The notes: generated by a model not told the origin, from the letters alone. Positions 30,701-39,298 are shown, numbered from the stretch's first letter. The stretch is DNA of 64,000 bases from Methanobrevibacter ruminantium M1 (GCF_000024185.1 NC_013790.1:1-64000), one strand, 5' to 3'. Program-made: numbers and translations.

Positions 30701-33700
30701 TTCATTTAAGGAAAATGACATTGGATATACTGACATATATCAATATGACTTTTCAGGATTAAGCGATTTCCTGATTTTAAATTCCACAAATGCCTATTAT
30801 AAGAACAAGTTCATAGCAGAGGACAATGAATTCCTATATGCATTTTCCACATATTTTGATAAGGAGACCGATTTCACCTATTCAGTTTCCATAAATGGCA
30901 ATGTCATTACAAAAACAGAGGATGGCAAAGACATATTGACTTCTATCCATCATTCTCCGGCTGGATATCATACCATTCCATTAGGCTATAACCTGACCTT
31001 GAAGGAGGGGGATGAGTTTGAGATAATCATAAAATTGCTGAATGACAATCAAAACAGGATTCCTGTTTGCCAAGCTGATGAATTGTACAGAACTTCACTG
31101 CCTTCAAATGCATCTTTCATGAGTTTAAACGGCAAGGATTGGATTGACTTGAGCAATTTAGCTTCATCCAATGAGTTCTCTTCACTTGGCATCAAGGCAA
31201 ACACTTCACAAGTAGCTTGCATAAAGGCATTCACTTCCAATTGGAGAATGAATTCGGATTCCTCTATAGTGAACTCTAAGAATCATAGCATAATCACCTC
31301 AGAAGGAACAGAGTTAAGCCAATATGAAATATGCCAGCTTAAGGTAGGCTCATTTACAAGGGCTTCAGCCAATGAAACTATCATTATAGCCATGAGCATT
31401 CCAGAATGGAGAAATTATCAGGATGAATATGAAAATTATATAGAGGTTCATATCAATGATGAATTCTATTATGTAAGGGTCAATGAGGGAGTTGCCTATT
31501 TGGATATCAGCTTTGATAAGATTGGCCATTATGACTTTAAGGCCCAGTTCAAGTCCAATATATACTCATCTGATATTGTAGAGTTTGATTTTGAAGTAGT
31601 AAAGGATTCAATCTTTGATGTTGATGATTTGGATGCCTCAAACCCAGGAACTTTCAAGGAACTTCAGGATATAATTAGAAATGCTAAGAACGGTTCCATA
31701 ATCAGTTTGGATAAGGATTATGCTTTCTCTAGTGGTGATGAGTCTGTTGTTGATGATTATATAGAGATAAATAAATCTCTAATTATTGATGGAAAAGGCC
31801 ATATAATTGATGGTTCTTCTGATTCAGGCATTTTTAGACTAAGTTCAGGTGATAATCTTACTTTGAGAAACATTAAGTTTATGAATGCAGATAATGGTGC
31901 AATAGTTTCTAATGGAAATTTGACAGTTTCTAATTGTTATTTCATTAGTAATTGTGCTTCTGGTTCTAGTTCTACTTCTACTTCCAGTTCTGATTCTAGT
32001 TCTACTGCTTGTGGAGGTGCAATTTACTGTGAAGGCACTTGTTTTATAGTGAATTCTCTATTTGAATCTAATTCTGCAGATGCCGGTGGTGCTGTTTACT
32101 GTGAAGGCACTTGTTTTATAGTGAATTCTTATTTTGATTCCAATTATGCAGATCTTGGTGGTGCTGTTTGTTGTGATGGCAGCTGTTATATAGTGAATTC
32201 TCTATTTGATTCCAATTTTGCAGTTTATGGAGGTGCAGCTTCCATAGTTGGAAATGAATCATGTGAAATTATAGATTCAAACTTTATTGAAAATGAGGCC
32301 ATCTATGGCGGTGCAATATACTTAGAAAGCTATTGTTATCTTTTAGATTCAAGTTTCAATTATAATTATGCAAACAATGGAGGCGCCATTTATTCTATAG
32401 CTGACCTTGACATTCATACCACTGGCTTTAATTACAATGAAGCCTATAAGGATGGAGGTGCAATCTATCTTGTAAACAGCACATCCTATATCAATGAAGG
32501 AAATTTCACTGAAAACAGTGCTAAAGAGAGGGGCGGTGCAATATGCGCACTTGAATTCTCAAATCTAACTATTAGATGGGCTTATTTCATGGATAACTCT
32601 GCTTCAAAGTATGGAAGTGCAATCTTTTCAGTAAATGCCCTTAACATTACAGATTCTGAAGTGACTGTAAGTTCTGGTAAGGTGGAACTTATCTGCTTTG
32701 CTTATGATTATGCTTCAAATGGCCAGGCATATGGAGATTTATACTTTGATGAAAATAGCTTTTATATCAGTGGTGCTCCTGAGATTTACTACTTCAGAGA
32801 AAAGATAGCTCATAAATTAGCCTTGGATCTTGAGTTCAATAATATAGAGCTTATCAGAGGAGGAGGCGTTGAGATATCCAGGGACTTGAATGATGATGGC
32901 TGGGAGGATAAAATCAATAACAATATGCTTGAGATATGCAGATTGGTTGATGACGATGATTATATGACTGTCCTTAGAATGAAGGAGATAGAAGTGATTC
33001 TAATAAACAAGAACAATAGATCTGACATTCAAAAGTTTAAGATTCCATTTAATGTCAAGCTTAATGGCTATTTCCTTAACACTTCTTCATTGAAGTATGG
33101 CTCTTATATCCTTACTGGAAATCTTTCTAAGGATCTTGCAAGCAATTGTATTGTAAAGAATGGAACTTTGAAAGTTTTAAGGAAAACTACCCTCTCTTCT
33201 CTGTCTACTTTCACTAAAGTTTATGGAAATAGTAAGAATCTTGTAGTTACTTTAAAGGACAGTAGTGGAAAAGCTATAGTTGGTGTTAATATTGCTGTTA
33301 AATTGAATGGAAAAACAATTAAAGCAAAGACTAATTCAAAGGGTCAGATTTCCATAGCCATTAGTCTTAAGCCAAAGACATATACTGCATATATCAGCTT
33401 TGCAGGCAATGACTATTATGCAAGCGCAAGCAAGAAGGTAAAGGTAGTTGTTAAAAAGGCAAACCCTAAATTGACTGCCTCTAAAAAGACCTTTAAGTTA
33501 AGGAATGCTAAAAAGTATACAGTCACTCTTAAGAACAACCTTGGAAAGGCATTGAAGAATGCTAAGGTCACTATTAAGGTGGCTGGAAAGACTTATACCG
33601 CTAAGACTAATGCCAAAGGTCAGGTAACATTCAATTTGAAATTGGCTAAAATAGGCAAGTTCAAGGCAGTTGTTAGCTTTGCAGGTAATAAGCTTTATAA

Positions 33701-33740
33701 TGGCTTGAAGAAGGCGGTTGTTTTAACTGTTAAAAAGTAA
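27735..33740 (+). CDS. giant secreted adhesin-like protein with papain-type protease domain between beta-helices
   Basis: About 2000 residues. Signal peptide 1-27; S/N/D-rich linker with SINSDSINSDSIN repeats. A right-handed beta-helix spans about 120-760 with GGA[FIV]Y turns. The papain domain at about 775-1010 has Gln in KDQG, Cys796 (GNCWAFSG), His927 (FHSVSIIGWDD) and Asn956 (FKNSWGYEW). A lectin-like domain and a second beta-helix (about 1300-1650, EGTCFIVNSLFESN repeats) follow, then C-terminal Ig-like repeats (KTYTAKTNAKGQ). The catalytic set is complete. Upstream ATG 27726 overlaps the ribosome binding site GAGG; ATG 27735 starts the signal peptide directly. Same architecture as the 19.8-kb gene with an added helix. 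Confidence 0.9.
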   Translation: MINKKLFFVFLLMVLVIGTISAVSANECANDLTMEISDDNIAIDSSSALEGDDLAIDSSSSDLSNENNINSMNDSVINSNSINSDSINSDSINSDSINPNPNIDDEINNHKDSFLKAVQASKTGTFTELQTKINKASKGSTIYLDKNYLYNDDFKGKYGIVINKSITIDGKGHVIDGLKKSNLIFINDASNVVFKNIIFRKGDGDENGAINLIGSDHIEFNNCSFNYNYGDRGAVFLSGSDYSSFVNCKFNENIGENGGALILADSDYSRLVNCIFFGNEASDGGAVFITYSDYSYFFNCTSEGNSVDYTGGAFYLDYSDNSSFIDCVFDTSSAKDGGAFYLGDCHNSSFINCSYWNNQVDYYGAVCYLDNCYDSSFISCNFTGNSGSNPELDETPSIGGGVFYISESHGLYFTHCNFSENEAKNDGGAIYASDSDVHIDSSVFEENCALCGGALYAMNSDIFIDSSLFESSVGDRGGSIFANKSNVYSKNSSFIQYYEIEDEYVYIPASGAYHLMEGNIGGAIYSLQSVLNISSNKFNNNFGLTSGGDIYSQYSMIYIDDCSFSNSFSNGFGGSLSFNNDYVQITDSSFENCSSRDNGGGGIYSINSILNCSDSDFTNCYSYFGGSICSLNTDLSINNNNFYKSSAEYYGGSIYFLYGTLDINGSLFSNSYGQYGGSIYIRSPQTIKNITNNQFLFSQGIRGPRIYIDQYYGEISNSGNVYTDEYEEKGLFSDYGMGISFESNEGLVPLIHYYPSNESLPSFYDPRGGGDSEDDYEDEDDDSDIAVKDQGIGGNCWAFSGIATLEACLEKVTGEEFGFSEGNAKNLMAISSIYGLNIDTNNGGYDTMFLAYLASWLGPIYEEYDTYNPLSSLSIDLPSVFHILDIDFLAPRKNSLDNDEYKRAIMNNGAVSVTFDWVENKVSNGFHSVSIIGWDDDYDDIDSLGNYAKGAWIFKNSWGYEWGDGGFGYLSYKQKLSEEIAPYMHAYTFSFKENDIGYTDIYQYDFSGLSDFLILNSTNAYYKNKFIAEDNEFLYAFSTYFDKETDFTYSVSINGNVITKTEDGKDILTSIHHSPAGYHTIPLGYNLTLKEGDEFEIIIKLLNDNQNRIPVCQADELYRTSLPSNASFMSLNGKDWIDLSNLASSNEFSSLGIKANTSQVACIKAFTSNWRMNSDSSIVNSKNHSIITSEGTELSQYEICQLKVGSFTRASANETIIIAMSIPEWRNYQDEYENYIEVHINDEFYYVRVNEGVAYLDISFDKIGHYDFKAQFKSNIYSSDIVEFDFEVVKDSIFDVDDLDASNPGTFKELQDIIRNAKNGSIISLDKDYAFSSGDESVVDDYIEINKSLIIDGKGHIIDGSSDSGIFRLSSGDNLTLRNIKFMNADNGAIVSNGNLTVSNCYFISNCASGSSSTSTSSSDSSSTACGGAIYCEGTCFIVNSLFESNSADAGGAVYCEGTCFIVNSYFDSNYADLGGAVCCDGSCYIVNSLFDSNFAVYGGAASIVGNESCEIIDSNFIENEAIYGGAIYLESYCYLLDSSFNYNYANNGGAIYSIADLDIHTTGFNYNEAYKDGGAIYLVNSTSYINEGNFTENSAKERGGAICALEFSNLTIRWAYFMDNSASKYGSAIFSVNALNITDSEVTVSSGKVELICFAYDYASNGQAYGDLYFDENSFYISGAPEIYYFREKIAHKLALDLEFNNIELIRGGGVEISRDLNDDGWEDKINNNMLEICRLVDDDDYMTVLRMKEIEVILINKNNRSDIQKFKIPFNVKLNGYFLNTSSLKYGSYILTGNLSKDLASNCIVKNGTLKVLRKTTLSSLSTFTKVYGNSKNLVVTLKDSSGKAIVGVNIAVKLNGKTIKAKTNSKGQISIAISLKPKTYTAYISFAGNDYYASASKKVKVVVKKANPKLTASKKTFKLRNAKKYTVTLKNNLGKALKNAKVTIKVAGKTYTAKTNAKGQVTFNLKLAKIGKFKAVVSFAGNKLYNGLKKAVVLTVKK

Positions 33741-33820
33741 ATAGATTATTATTTTTATTTTATTTTTTTATTCTTTTTTTAAAATTTAATTATTAATTCT
33801 TTCTTAACCAAAAACTTTAT

Positions 33821-33869
33821 ATATAACAATAGTTATATTATTATATACAGCATATAACAATTGTTATAT
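33821..33869. promoter_or_regulatory. paired 18-bp palindromes
   Basis: ATATAACAATAGTTATAT (33821-33838, one central mismatch) and ATATAACAATTGTTATAT (33852-33869, perfect palindrome) are 31 bp apart with ATTATATAC between them. They form a good candidate operator pair for a repressor controlling a transcript running right. Confidence 0.55.
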
Positions 33870-33919
33870 CTCGTAATTTTTATAATTTAATCATTTCTAA
33901 ATTATAAAAATTTCTTTTT

Positions 33920-34039
33920 ATGATAATATGCCTCCTCATATTATCGCTCAACCACAAATCAAACACACACAACCAAGGTTTTTTTTATCAACAATCCGTT
34001 ATGATTTTAATAGCTGAGTCCTCGATTAACTTATTTTAA
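33920..34039 (+). other. hairpin region, possible small RNA or 39-codon frame
   Basis: GATAATATG (33922-33930), loop CCTCCT, CATATTATC (33937-33945) form a perfect 9-bp stem whose loop matches an anti-Shine-Dalgarno sequence. The next 80 bases are less AT-rich than their surroundings. An open frame of 39 codons starts at ATG 33920 but has no ribosome binding site. Position just after the paired palindromes suggests a regulated transcript; coding or noncoding cannot be decided. Confidence 0.3.
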
Positions 34040-34166
34040 GCAGTTATTAAGGTCATATAATTTCTTTTTTTTAGTTTTCTATTTTTTTATTTGGTTCAAT
34101 ATTTTTTTTTTTAAACTCTCTTTTCTTTAAAAAATTATATTAAAAATATCGGTTCAATATTATAAT

Positions 34167-34724
34167 ATGGAATATGAGAATATACTGGACTTGAAGAGCT
34201 CTGAAGAGTTTAGGGAGTGGATGATAAAAAACCATTCCAGCCAAAGGGAATGCTGGGTCAACTGCAAAAGGGGAAAGGCCGATAAGGATGAGTTGTCCTA
34301 TGTCGATGCAGCCTATGTGGCATTGTCATTCGGATGGATCGATTCCACCTATGGGCTGATAGATGGAAAGAGAATGCAAAGATTCTCTCCAAGGAGAAAA
34401 AACAGCAATTGGTCTCAGCTTAATAAGGAAAGATGTCGATGGCTTATAAGAAATGGCCTTATGACAGATAGCGGATATGAAAGCCTTCCCGATTTAGAGG
34501 AAGATTTTATTATAGATTCAGATATTTTAGATGAATTGAAGAAGGATAATGAGACTTGGAATAATTTTAAGAACTTTCCAGACCTTTATAAAAGAATAAG
34601 GATAGCTAATATTCAAAAGGAAAAAGATAGGGAAGCATTTGATAAAAAGTTGGCTAATTTTATTAAGGACACAAAGGACAATAAGATGAAAGGAAACTGG
34701 AATGATGATGGAAGGCTTATATGA
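34167..34724 (+). CDS. YdeI/OmdA-like protein
   Basis: 185 residues of the YdeI/OmpD-associated (bacteriocin-protection) family. Characteristic blocks: EFREWMIKNHSSQRECWVN, LSYVDAAYVALSFGWIDSTY, RFSPRRKNSNWSQLNKER, and the C-terminal OmdA-type helical end. Family members are small cytoplasmic proteins of uncertain biochemical function, linked in bacteria to peptide resistance. No Shine-Dalgarno precedes the ATG; an AT-rich promoter lies about 25 bp upstream, so the mRNA may be leaderless. Probably an acquired gene. Confidence 0.85.
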   Translation: MEYENILDLKSSEEFREWMIKNHSSQRECWVNCKRGKADKDELSYVDAAYVALSFGWIDSTYGLIDGKRMQRFSPRRKNSNWSQLNKERCRWLIRNGLMTDSGYESLPDLEEDFIIDSDILDELKKDNETWNNFKNFPDLYKRIRIANIQKEKDREAFDKKLANFIKDTKDNKMKGNWNDDGRLI

Positions 34725-34824
34725 TTTTATTTTTTTATAAATAGTTTTATATGGTAAACCAAGGATTATTAGTTATTGTTTTTTAATATAAAGCATTAAA
34801 TAGAAGGATAAATAATATTTATTC

Positions 34825-35079
34825 ATGGCAAATGAGATAATTTTAAATATAGATGGCAATGAGCATCAAATTAAATATGATAATATGGAAGTAGATCATG
34901 TTTCTATAATAGATCTTGAAAAATTGGGACGTTCATTGATTTTAGAATTGGAAATAGATGGAAAGGTGGATAGGAACTCATTGGATGATGCTATCAACAG
35001 CTTTTTAGATACAATCTATGATGATATTAAGTATTTTGCAGTAGAGTATGCAGATGATAATGAAATAGAATTAATATGA
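34825..35079 (+). CDS. small acidic protein of unknown function
   Basis: 84 residues, strongly acidic (IDGNEHQIKYDNMEVDH, then an alpha-helical middle LDDAINSFLDTIYDDI). No signal peptide and no recognised family. The stop overlaps the start of the next gene (ATGA), so the two are coupled. The motif TATATGGTAAACC at 34748-34760, shared with 59161 and (one mismatch) 63364, lies 65 bp upstream and may belong to its promoter. Confidence 0.55.
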   Translation: MANEIILNIDGNEHQIKYDNMEVDHVSIIDLEKLGRSLILELEIDGKVDRNSLDDAINSFLDTIYDDIKYFAVEYADDNEIELI

Positions 35080-35543
35080 GAAACCCTAAAGATTATATTA
35101 TGAAGACTGATTATTTGATTATTCTTATGGCCTTATTGCTGATTTCTATAGTTTCACCTATAGCAGCTGCAGATAGCTTTGATTTTGATATTCCAGAGGG
35201 CTATCATATAGAGAATGCAAGCGATGATTTCGTACTATTGGAGAATGAGGACTATTATAGCATTTCAATTTCCATTATGGACAATTCCACAGACAGGAAG
35301 ACTCTGATGGATATGCTTGAAAGGCACAGGTGCTATGACTTTAGAAATGGTGTCAATTATACCAAAGGGGATTTTTATATAGAGGAGAAGCCTTATTATC
35401 AGGAGTTCCAAATGGGAATTTTGTACTTTTGTGAAAATGGTAGAGATCTTGTTGTGATTGATTATAAGGGACCTTTAGGTATGGATTTGAATAATAGTCC
35501 TATAGATGGCATTTTGGATAGTTTTAAGTGGGTAAGTTATTAA
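35076..35543 (+). CDS. small exported protein
   Basis: 155 residues (147 if ATG 35100 is used). A signal peptide (MKTDYLIILMALLLISIVSP ending AAADS) precedes a domain with IPEGYHIENASDDFVLLENE. This resembles the exported protein at 41085 (IPQGYAVTDNY...), a small family common in Methanobrevibacter. Probably acts outside the cytoplasmic membrane. Overlaps the previous gene by ATGA. Confidence 0.7.
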   Translation: MRNPKDYIMKTDYLIILMALLLISIVSPIAAADSFDFDIPEGYHIENASDDFVLLENEDYYSISISIMDNSTDRKTLMDMLERHRCYDFRNGVNYTKGDFYIEEKPYYQEFQMGILYFCENGRDLVVIDYKGPLGMDLNNSPIDGILDSFKWVSY

Positions 35544-35712
35544 ATTTAAAAATAAATAGTAATACATTAATATTATTAGTAATAGACTTTAATTTATATT
35601 TTCTTTTTTTGAGGGGGTAGTGTTTAAAAAAAATAATATTAGTGCTATAATTTTTAAGTTTATTTTTTTTAATTAGATATTTACTTTAAAGAATTACAGA
35701 AGGGTGATATGT

Positions 35713-36471
35713 ATGGGACAAGATGGTTTTAAAAACGAAGATTTAATGTTAGAAGCTTTAAATAATAAAAAATTTATGGATTTGAACGATAATTTAAAAC
35801 AAATGATTTTAGATATGTATGGTGAAGAAATTTCTCAAGATTTTATTATTAAGGCTTATAAAAAAGGTGGAGTAAATAAAACAGATTTGACTATTGATAT
35901 TAATTCTCAAAATTTTAATGTCAGTATAAAAAAAGGAACTGGAAATAGTGTCCATCAAGAAAAATTAGAAGAGTTTGTTTCTTTTTTAAAAGAAGAATAT
36001 GGTATTTCTAATGTATTATCTGATGATATAAGGTTTTTTATTTGGGGTGATGGAACTTTAGATGGTACTGGTGAAGTTTCAGATAGATTAAGCGCTTCTG
36101 AATTTAGAAAACAATTCCCTGAAAAAATAAGAAATATTAGAGAATTTTTCTATACTGTTAAAAGAGATTTAATAGAACGTTTTGTCATTAAAGGACCTAA
36201 ATCTAAATCTAGGCCTGATTTTATTTATTATGGAACACCAGATAAAGGTATTATTGTTGAATCTCAATCCGTTATTGATTGGTTATCGGATGATAAAAAT
36301 GAAAAAAGCAGCTCCCCTATTCCTATAGGCAGATTAACATTCCAAGCATGGAATAGGAATATTAATGGTGGAGATAAATCTGAAAATAAAAGAGGGGTTA
36401 TTCAATTAAAATGGAGTTCAGTTGGTAAGGATTTAGTTAAGATTTATAAGGAGAAAAAAGATGACAAATAG
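35713..36471 (+). CDS. candidate restriction endonuclease subunit 1
   Basis: 252 residues. The block DLTIDINSQNFNVSIKKGTG (Asp58, Ser71-Ile-Lys73-Lys) followed by NSVHQEKLEEF fits a PD-(D/E)XK-type nuclease core. It is followed by an overlapping second nuclease-like gene and then, convergently, by two C5 DNA methyltransferases, so it is probably one subunit of a type II restriction enzyme. GTG 35704 is in frame but inside the ribosome binding site AGGGTGAT; ATG 35713 is used. The specific restriction family was not recognised. Codon use is A-rich compared with core genes, suggesting transfer. Confidence 0.6.
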   Translation: MGQDGFKNEDLMLEALNNKKFMDLNDNLKQMILDMYGEEISQDFIIKAYKKGGVNKTDLTIDINSQNFNVSIKKGTGNSVHQEKLEEFVSFLKEEYGISNVLSDDIRFFIWGDGTLDGTGEVSDRLSASEFRKQFPEKIRNIREFFYTVKRDLIERFVIKGPKSKSRPDFIYYGTPDKGIIVESQSVIDWLSDDKNEKSSSPIPIGRLTFQAWNRNINGGDKSENKRGVIQLKWSSVGKDLVKIYKEKKDDK

Positions 36472-37042
36472 AGGAACTGCAGAAGGTACAGAAGAAGAAA
36501 TATCCTTTGTAAAATTATTAAACAAAAAAGAGGACTTATCTTATTGGGATGTATTAAATTTAGATCATAATTGTCATTTTGCAATACATGTTTTATATCA
36601 AAAATTTAGTAAAATAAGTAATAAAAAAGTTTATCCTAAAGCAGATGTTTATATTGCTAAAGGTAATGTTCCTTATAGCTATTTAGAAGATAATGATTTC
36701 TATCTAAGCGAAGATAATACAGAAGACTTTGATTTGGAACCTATAAAATACACTGGCATTTCAGTCAAACTTCAAAATTCTAGTAGATATCAAATAACAA
36801 AAATGGGACCTAATACATTTAAAGATATTTTTGGTTGTTATGAATTGGGGGCTGGAGCTTCAATATATTGTAGAGATGTGGATGATTTAGAAAAAAATCC
36901 TCAAGTCTTAACTGGCTGGAATACTAATTTTGAAGACTTTATAAAGTATTTTAAATCTTTTGATGTAGTTTCCAGCTCAGATTTAGATATTTCTTCATAT
37001 AAAAAATTAAAAGTTTTTCTAATCAAAAGATTGAGGAAATGA
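36461..37042 (+). CDS. candidate restriction endonuclease subunit 2, N-terminal piece (frameshifted)
   Basis: 193 residues in this frame. It has KADVYIAKG (Asp62) and ISVKLQNSSRYQITKMGPN (Ser101-Val-Lys103), again a D...(x)-x-K nuclease-like core. Start ATG overlaps the end of subunit 1 by 11 bp and follows AAGGAG. The frame ends early at LIKRLRK. With one extra A in the A-run at 37025-37028 the frame would continue KKIEEMINSNEE into the next reading frame (37039-37233), giving a 257-residue protein. So this is most likely the front part of a gene broken by a single-base deletion, a sequence error, or a -1 frameshift site. Confidence 0.6.
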   Translation: MTNRGTAEGTEEEISFVKLLNKKEDLSYWDVLNLDHNCHFAIHVLYQKFSKISNKKVYPKADVYIAKGNVPYSYLEDNDFYLSEDNTEDFDLEPIKYTGISVKLQNSSRYQITKMGPNTFKDIFGCYELGAGASIYCRDVDDLEKNPQVLTGWNTNFEDFIKYFKSFDVVSSSDLDISSYKKLKVFLIKRLRK

Positions 37043-37233
37043 TTAATAGTAATGAAGAAATTGCAGGATTTATATTTCAAGGAATAGGAAATTTTGAAGA
37101 ACCCTTTACTGTCCATTATTTATATGAGAATGGTGAATTAAAAGATTCATGTTATATTCCATTTAAACCTACTACTGGATCTGGTAGGAGTAGAGGTGAC
37201 TTTACTATTGTAATAAAACCTAAAGGGAGATAA
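37039..37233 (+). CDS. candidate restriction endonuclease subunit 2, C-terminal piece
   Basis: 64 residues: EEIAGFIFQGIGNFEEPFTV, then YLYENGELKDS and TGSGRSRGDFTIVIKPK. The RSRGDF block is typical of the C-terminal part of certain type II restriction enzymes. The ATG overlaps the previous stop (ATGA), so it could be made by coupled translation as a separate chain, but the continuous helix reading across the junction argues for one original gene. Reported separately because no intact frame exists. Confidence 0.5.
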   Translation: MINSNEEIAGFIFQGIGNFEEPFTVHYLYENGELKDSCYIPFKPTTGSGRSRGDFTIVIKPKGR

Positions 37234-37256
37234 AATATTAATTTAAATATTTTATC
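37229..37256. terminator. bidirectional terminator between R and M operons
   Basis: GATAAAATATT (37229-37239) and AATATTTTATC (37246-37256) form a perfect 11-bp stem with a 6-base loop. It covers the stop codons of both convergent genes and can end transcription in both directions. Confidence 0.6.
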
Positions 37257-38257
37257 ATTTCCTTAGCTATCAAAGTAACAACTGGAACAGTTACACTGTT
37301 TCCAATCTGCTTATAGCTTTGAGAATAATTATCTTTAATTTTATAATTCTCTGGGAATCCTTGAAGTCTTAAACACTCACGAACAGTTAATTTCCTATTT
37401 TCATTTACTAATACCGGGACATTATTGCCACCAGTACCCATTTTAGCAGTTAAACAAGGAGAATTGCCATCATTCCTAATAGAACATCTTGAAGGCCTAA
37501 TTTCTGTAGCGAAAATGGGATAATTTTTATTAACTTTTTTATTTTTTAAGAATTCTTCATAATGCTTTTTTAGATGATCTGAAGCAATTCCACTTAACTC
37601 ATGATCTTTAACATTTTTTTCCAATAAATCATTAATATTGGCTTTATTTTCAAAAGGTAATGGGAACTTGAATGTATTTACATTGTCTTTAAACCCAACT
37701 ATGAATATTCTTTCCCTGTTTTGAGGGACTCCATAGTCTTTTGAATTTAAAACTTGGTAAAATATTGAATATCCTAAATTCCATAAGGATTCCTTGATAA
37801 CTTTAAATGTTTTTCCCTTGTCATGGTTTGTTAAGCCTTTAACGTTTTCCAGTAGGAACATTTGGGGTTTTTTAGCTTTAAGTATTCTTTCAATTTCAAA
37901 AAATAAAGTCCCTCTGGTATCACAAAACCCTTTTCTATATCCTCCTATGCTAAATGGCTGGCATGGAAATCCTGCACATAAAATGTCATGATCAGGTATT
38001 TGATTTGCAGGAATCTCACTTATATCTCCATGAGGATATTCTCCAAAGTTCATATAATAAGTTTCATTGGCCCATTTGTCAATATCTGAACTAAAGACAC
38101 ATTTTCCACCTACTGACTCAAAGGCTAATCTGAACCCACCAATACCTGAAAATAAATCAATGAATGTGAAATCTTTATCGTTTTCTTCAGTTTCATCAAG
38201 ATTTTTCTCTTTAAAATCTTCTAATGTGTATTGCATTGCTCTTTTTTTTGAAACCAT
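37238..38257 (-). CDS. DNA (cytosine-5-)-methyltransferase 1
   Basis: 339 residues, type II m5C methyltransferase. Motif I TFIDLFSGIGGFR (31-43), motif IV GFPCQPFS with nucleophile Cys99, motif VI ENVKGL, motif VIII QNRERIFIVGF, motif IX-X LRLQGFPENY and IGNSVTVPV. Target-recognition region is between VIII and IX. A 25-residue N-terminal extension (MVSKKRAMQYTLEDF) precedes motif I. Start follows AAGGAATTAAT. Second methyltransferase gene lies 12 bp upstream; together they presumably protect two strands of an asymmetric site or two sites. Confidence 0.93.
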   Translation of the reverse strand: MVSKKRAMQYTLEDFKEKNLDETEENDKDFTFIDLFSGIGGFRLAFESVGGKCVFSSDIDKWANETYYMNFGEYPHGDISEIPANQIPDHDILCAGFPCQPFSIGGYRKGFCDTRGTLFFEIERILKAKKPQMFLLENVKGLTNHDKGKTFKVIKESLWNLGYSIFYQVLNSKDYGVPQNRERIFIVGFKDNVNTFKFPLPFENKANINDLLEKNVKDHELSGIASDHLKKHYEEFLKNKKVNKNYPIFATEIRPSRCSIRNDGNSPCLTAKMGTGGNNVPVLVNENRKLTVRECLRLQGFPENYKIKDNYSQSYKQIGNSVTVPVVTLIAKEMIKYLN

Positions 38258-38269
38258 ATTAATTCCTTT

Positions 38270-39298
38270 TTAATTTAACTTTTTTATAATTTGCTTTCCA
38301 ATCTCATAACCTAATAATGGAGGAACAGCGTTAGCTAGTTGTTGATGTTGTGCAGTTTTATTTCCTTTAATTATAAAACTATCAGGTATTGATTGTAATC
38401 TAGCTGCTTCTCTTGCTGTAATTACTCTATTGAATGTTGGGTGAATTATCATAGATTTAATAGCATGTTTGATAGTTATAGACGGTTTATTTGGATCTAA
38501 ACGTCTGTAATTATTACTATGTGTTCCACCAACATCATAGATTTCTGGAGGAATATCTTGCCAATTACCTCCTTGAGGAACGTTTTCAATTCTTTTAAGC
38601 ACTTTTTCATTATGTTTCATAGCGTCATGGTTATAGATTTTCTTTTCTCCATCAGCCATAAGCTCTTGAAAGCTATTTGTTGGCTCATCATAATATTCAA
38701 AATTTGTGTCTGGAATGTTGCCTAATGCTTCCATAACAGAAACTTTTTTATCTTTTGGTTTTGGGAATTCAACATCTCCAATTCTAGAACCAATGAAAAT
38801 TACTCTTTTTCTTTTTTGAGGAACTCCATGTTCTGATGCATCTAGTATTTTATAGTTTGTTTCATAGCCTAATTTTTCGAATTCAGAGACTATAAGTCCT
38901 TTAACATCTTCACCATCAACATTTTCCATAGAAAGAAGGCCTACTACATTTTCAATAATAACAATTTTAGGATTAATAATTTTAACTGCTCTCACTACCT
39001 CTTGGAACAGTTCATTTCTTTTATCTCCAACTTCTCTCTTTCCACACATTGAAAATCCTTGGCAAGGTGGCCCTGCTATGATAACATCAACTTTATTTGT
39101 GTATTGTTTAAAAAAATCATCATCTAATTCTGTTAAATCTGCTAATATTCCCTCTGTGTTTTTATGATTATGTTGGAATGTTTCTATTGCAATATCCCAA
39201 ATATCTATTCCAAATAACACATCGAAACCTGCCATTTCAAATCCTTTACTAAATCCTCCGATTCCACAGAATAGATCAATAACTGTTGGTTTTTCCAT
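38270..39298 (-). CDS. DNA (cytosine-5-)-methyltransferase 2
   Basis: 342 residues. Motif I VIDLFCGIGGFSKGF (6-20), motif IV GPPCQGFS with nucleophile Cys79, motif VI ENVVGL, motif VIII QKRKRVIFIG, then TAREAARLQSIPDSF and QLANAVPP. Clearly a different subgroup from its neighbour (GPPCQGFS versus GFPCQPFS), so not a recent duplication. Start follows AAGGATTTGAAAAA. Forms a minus-strand operon with the ribbon-helix-helix gene upstream and the other methyltransferase downstream. Confidence 0.93.
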   Translation of the reverse strand: MEKPTVIDLFCGIGGFSKGFEMAGFDVLFGIDIWDIAIETFQHNHKNTEGILADLTELDDDFFKQYTNKVDVIIAGPPCQGFSMCGKREVGDKRNELFQEVVRAVKIINPKIVIIENVVGLLSMENVDGEDVKGLIVSEFEKLGYETNYKILDASEHGVPQKRKRVIFIGSRIGDVEFPKPKDKKVSVMEALGNIPDTNFEYYDEPTNSFQELMADGEKKIYNHDAMKHNEKVLKRIENVPQGGNWQDIPPEIYDVGGTHSNNYRRLDPNKPSITIKHAIKSMIIHPTFNRVITAREAARLQSIPDSFIIKGNKTAQHQQLANAVPPLLGYEIGKQIIKKLN

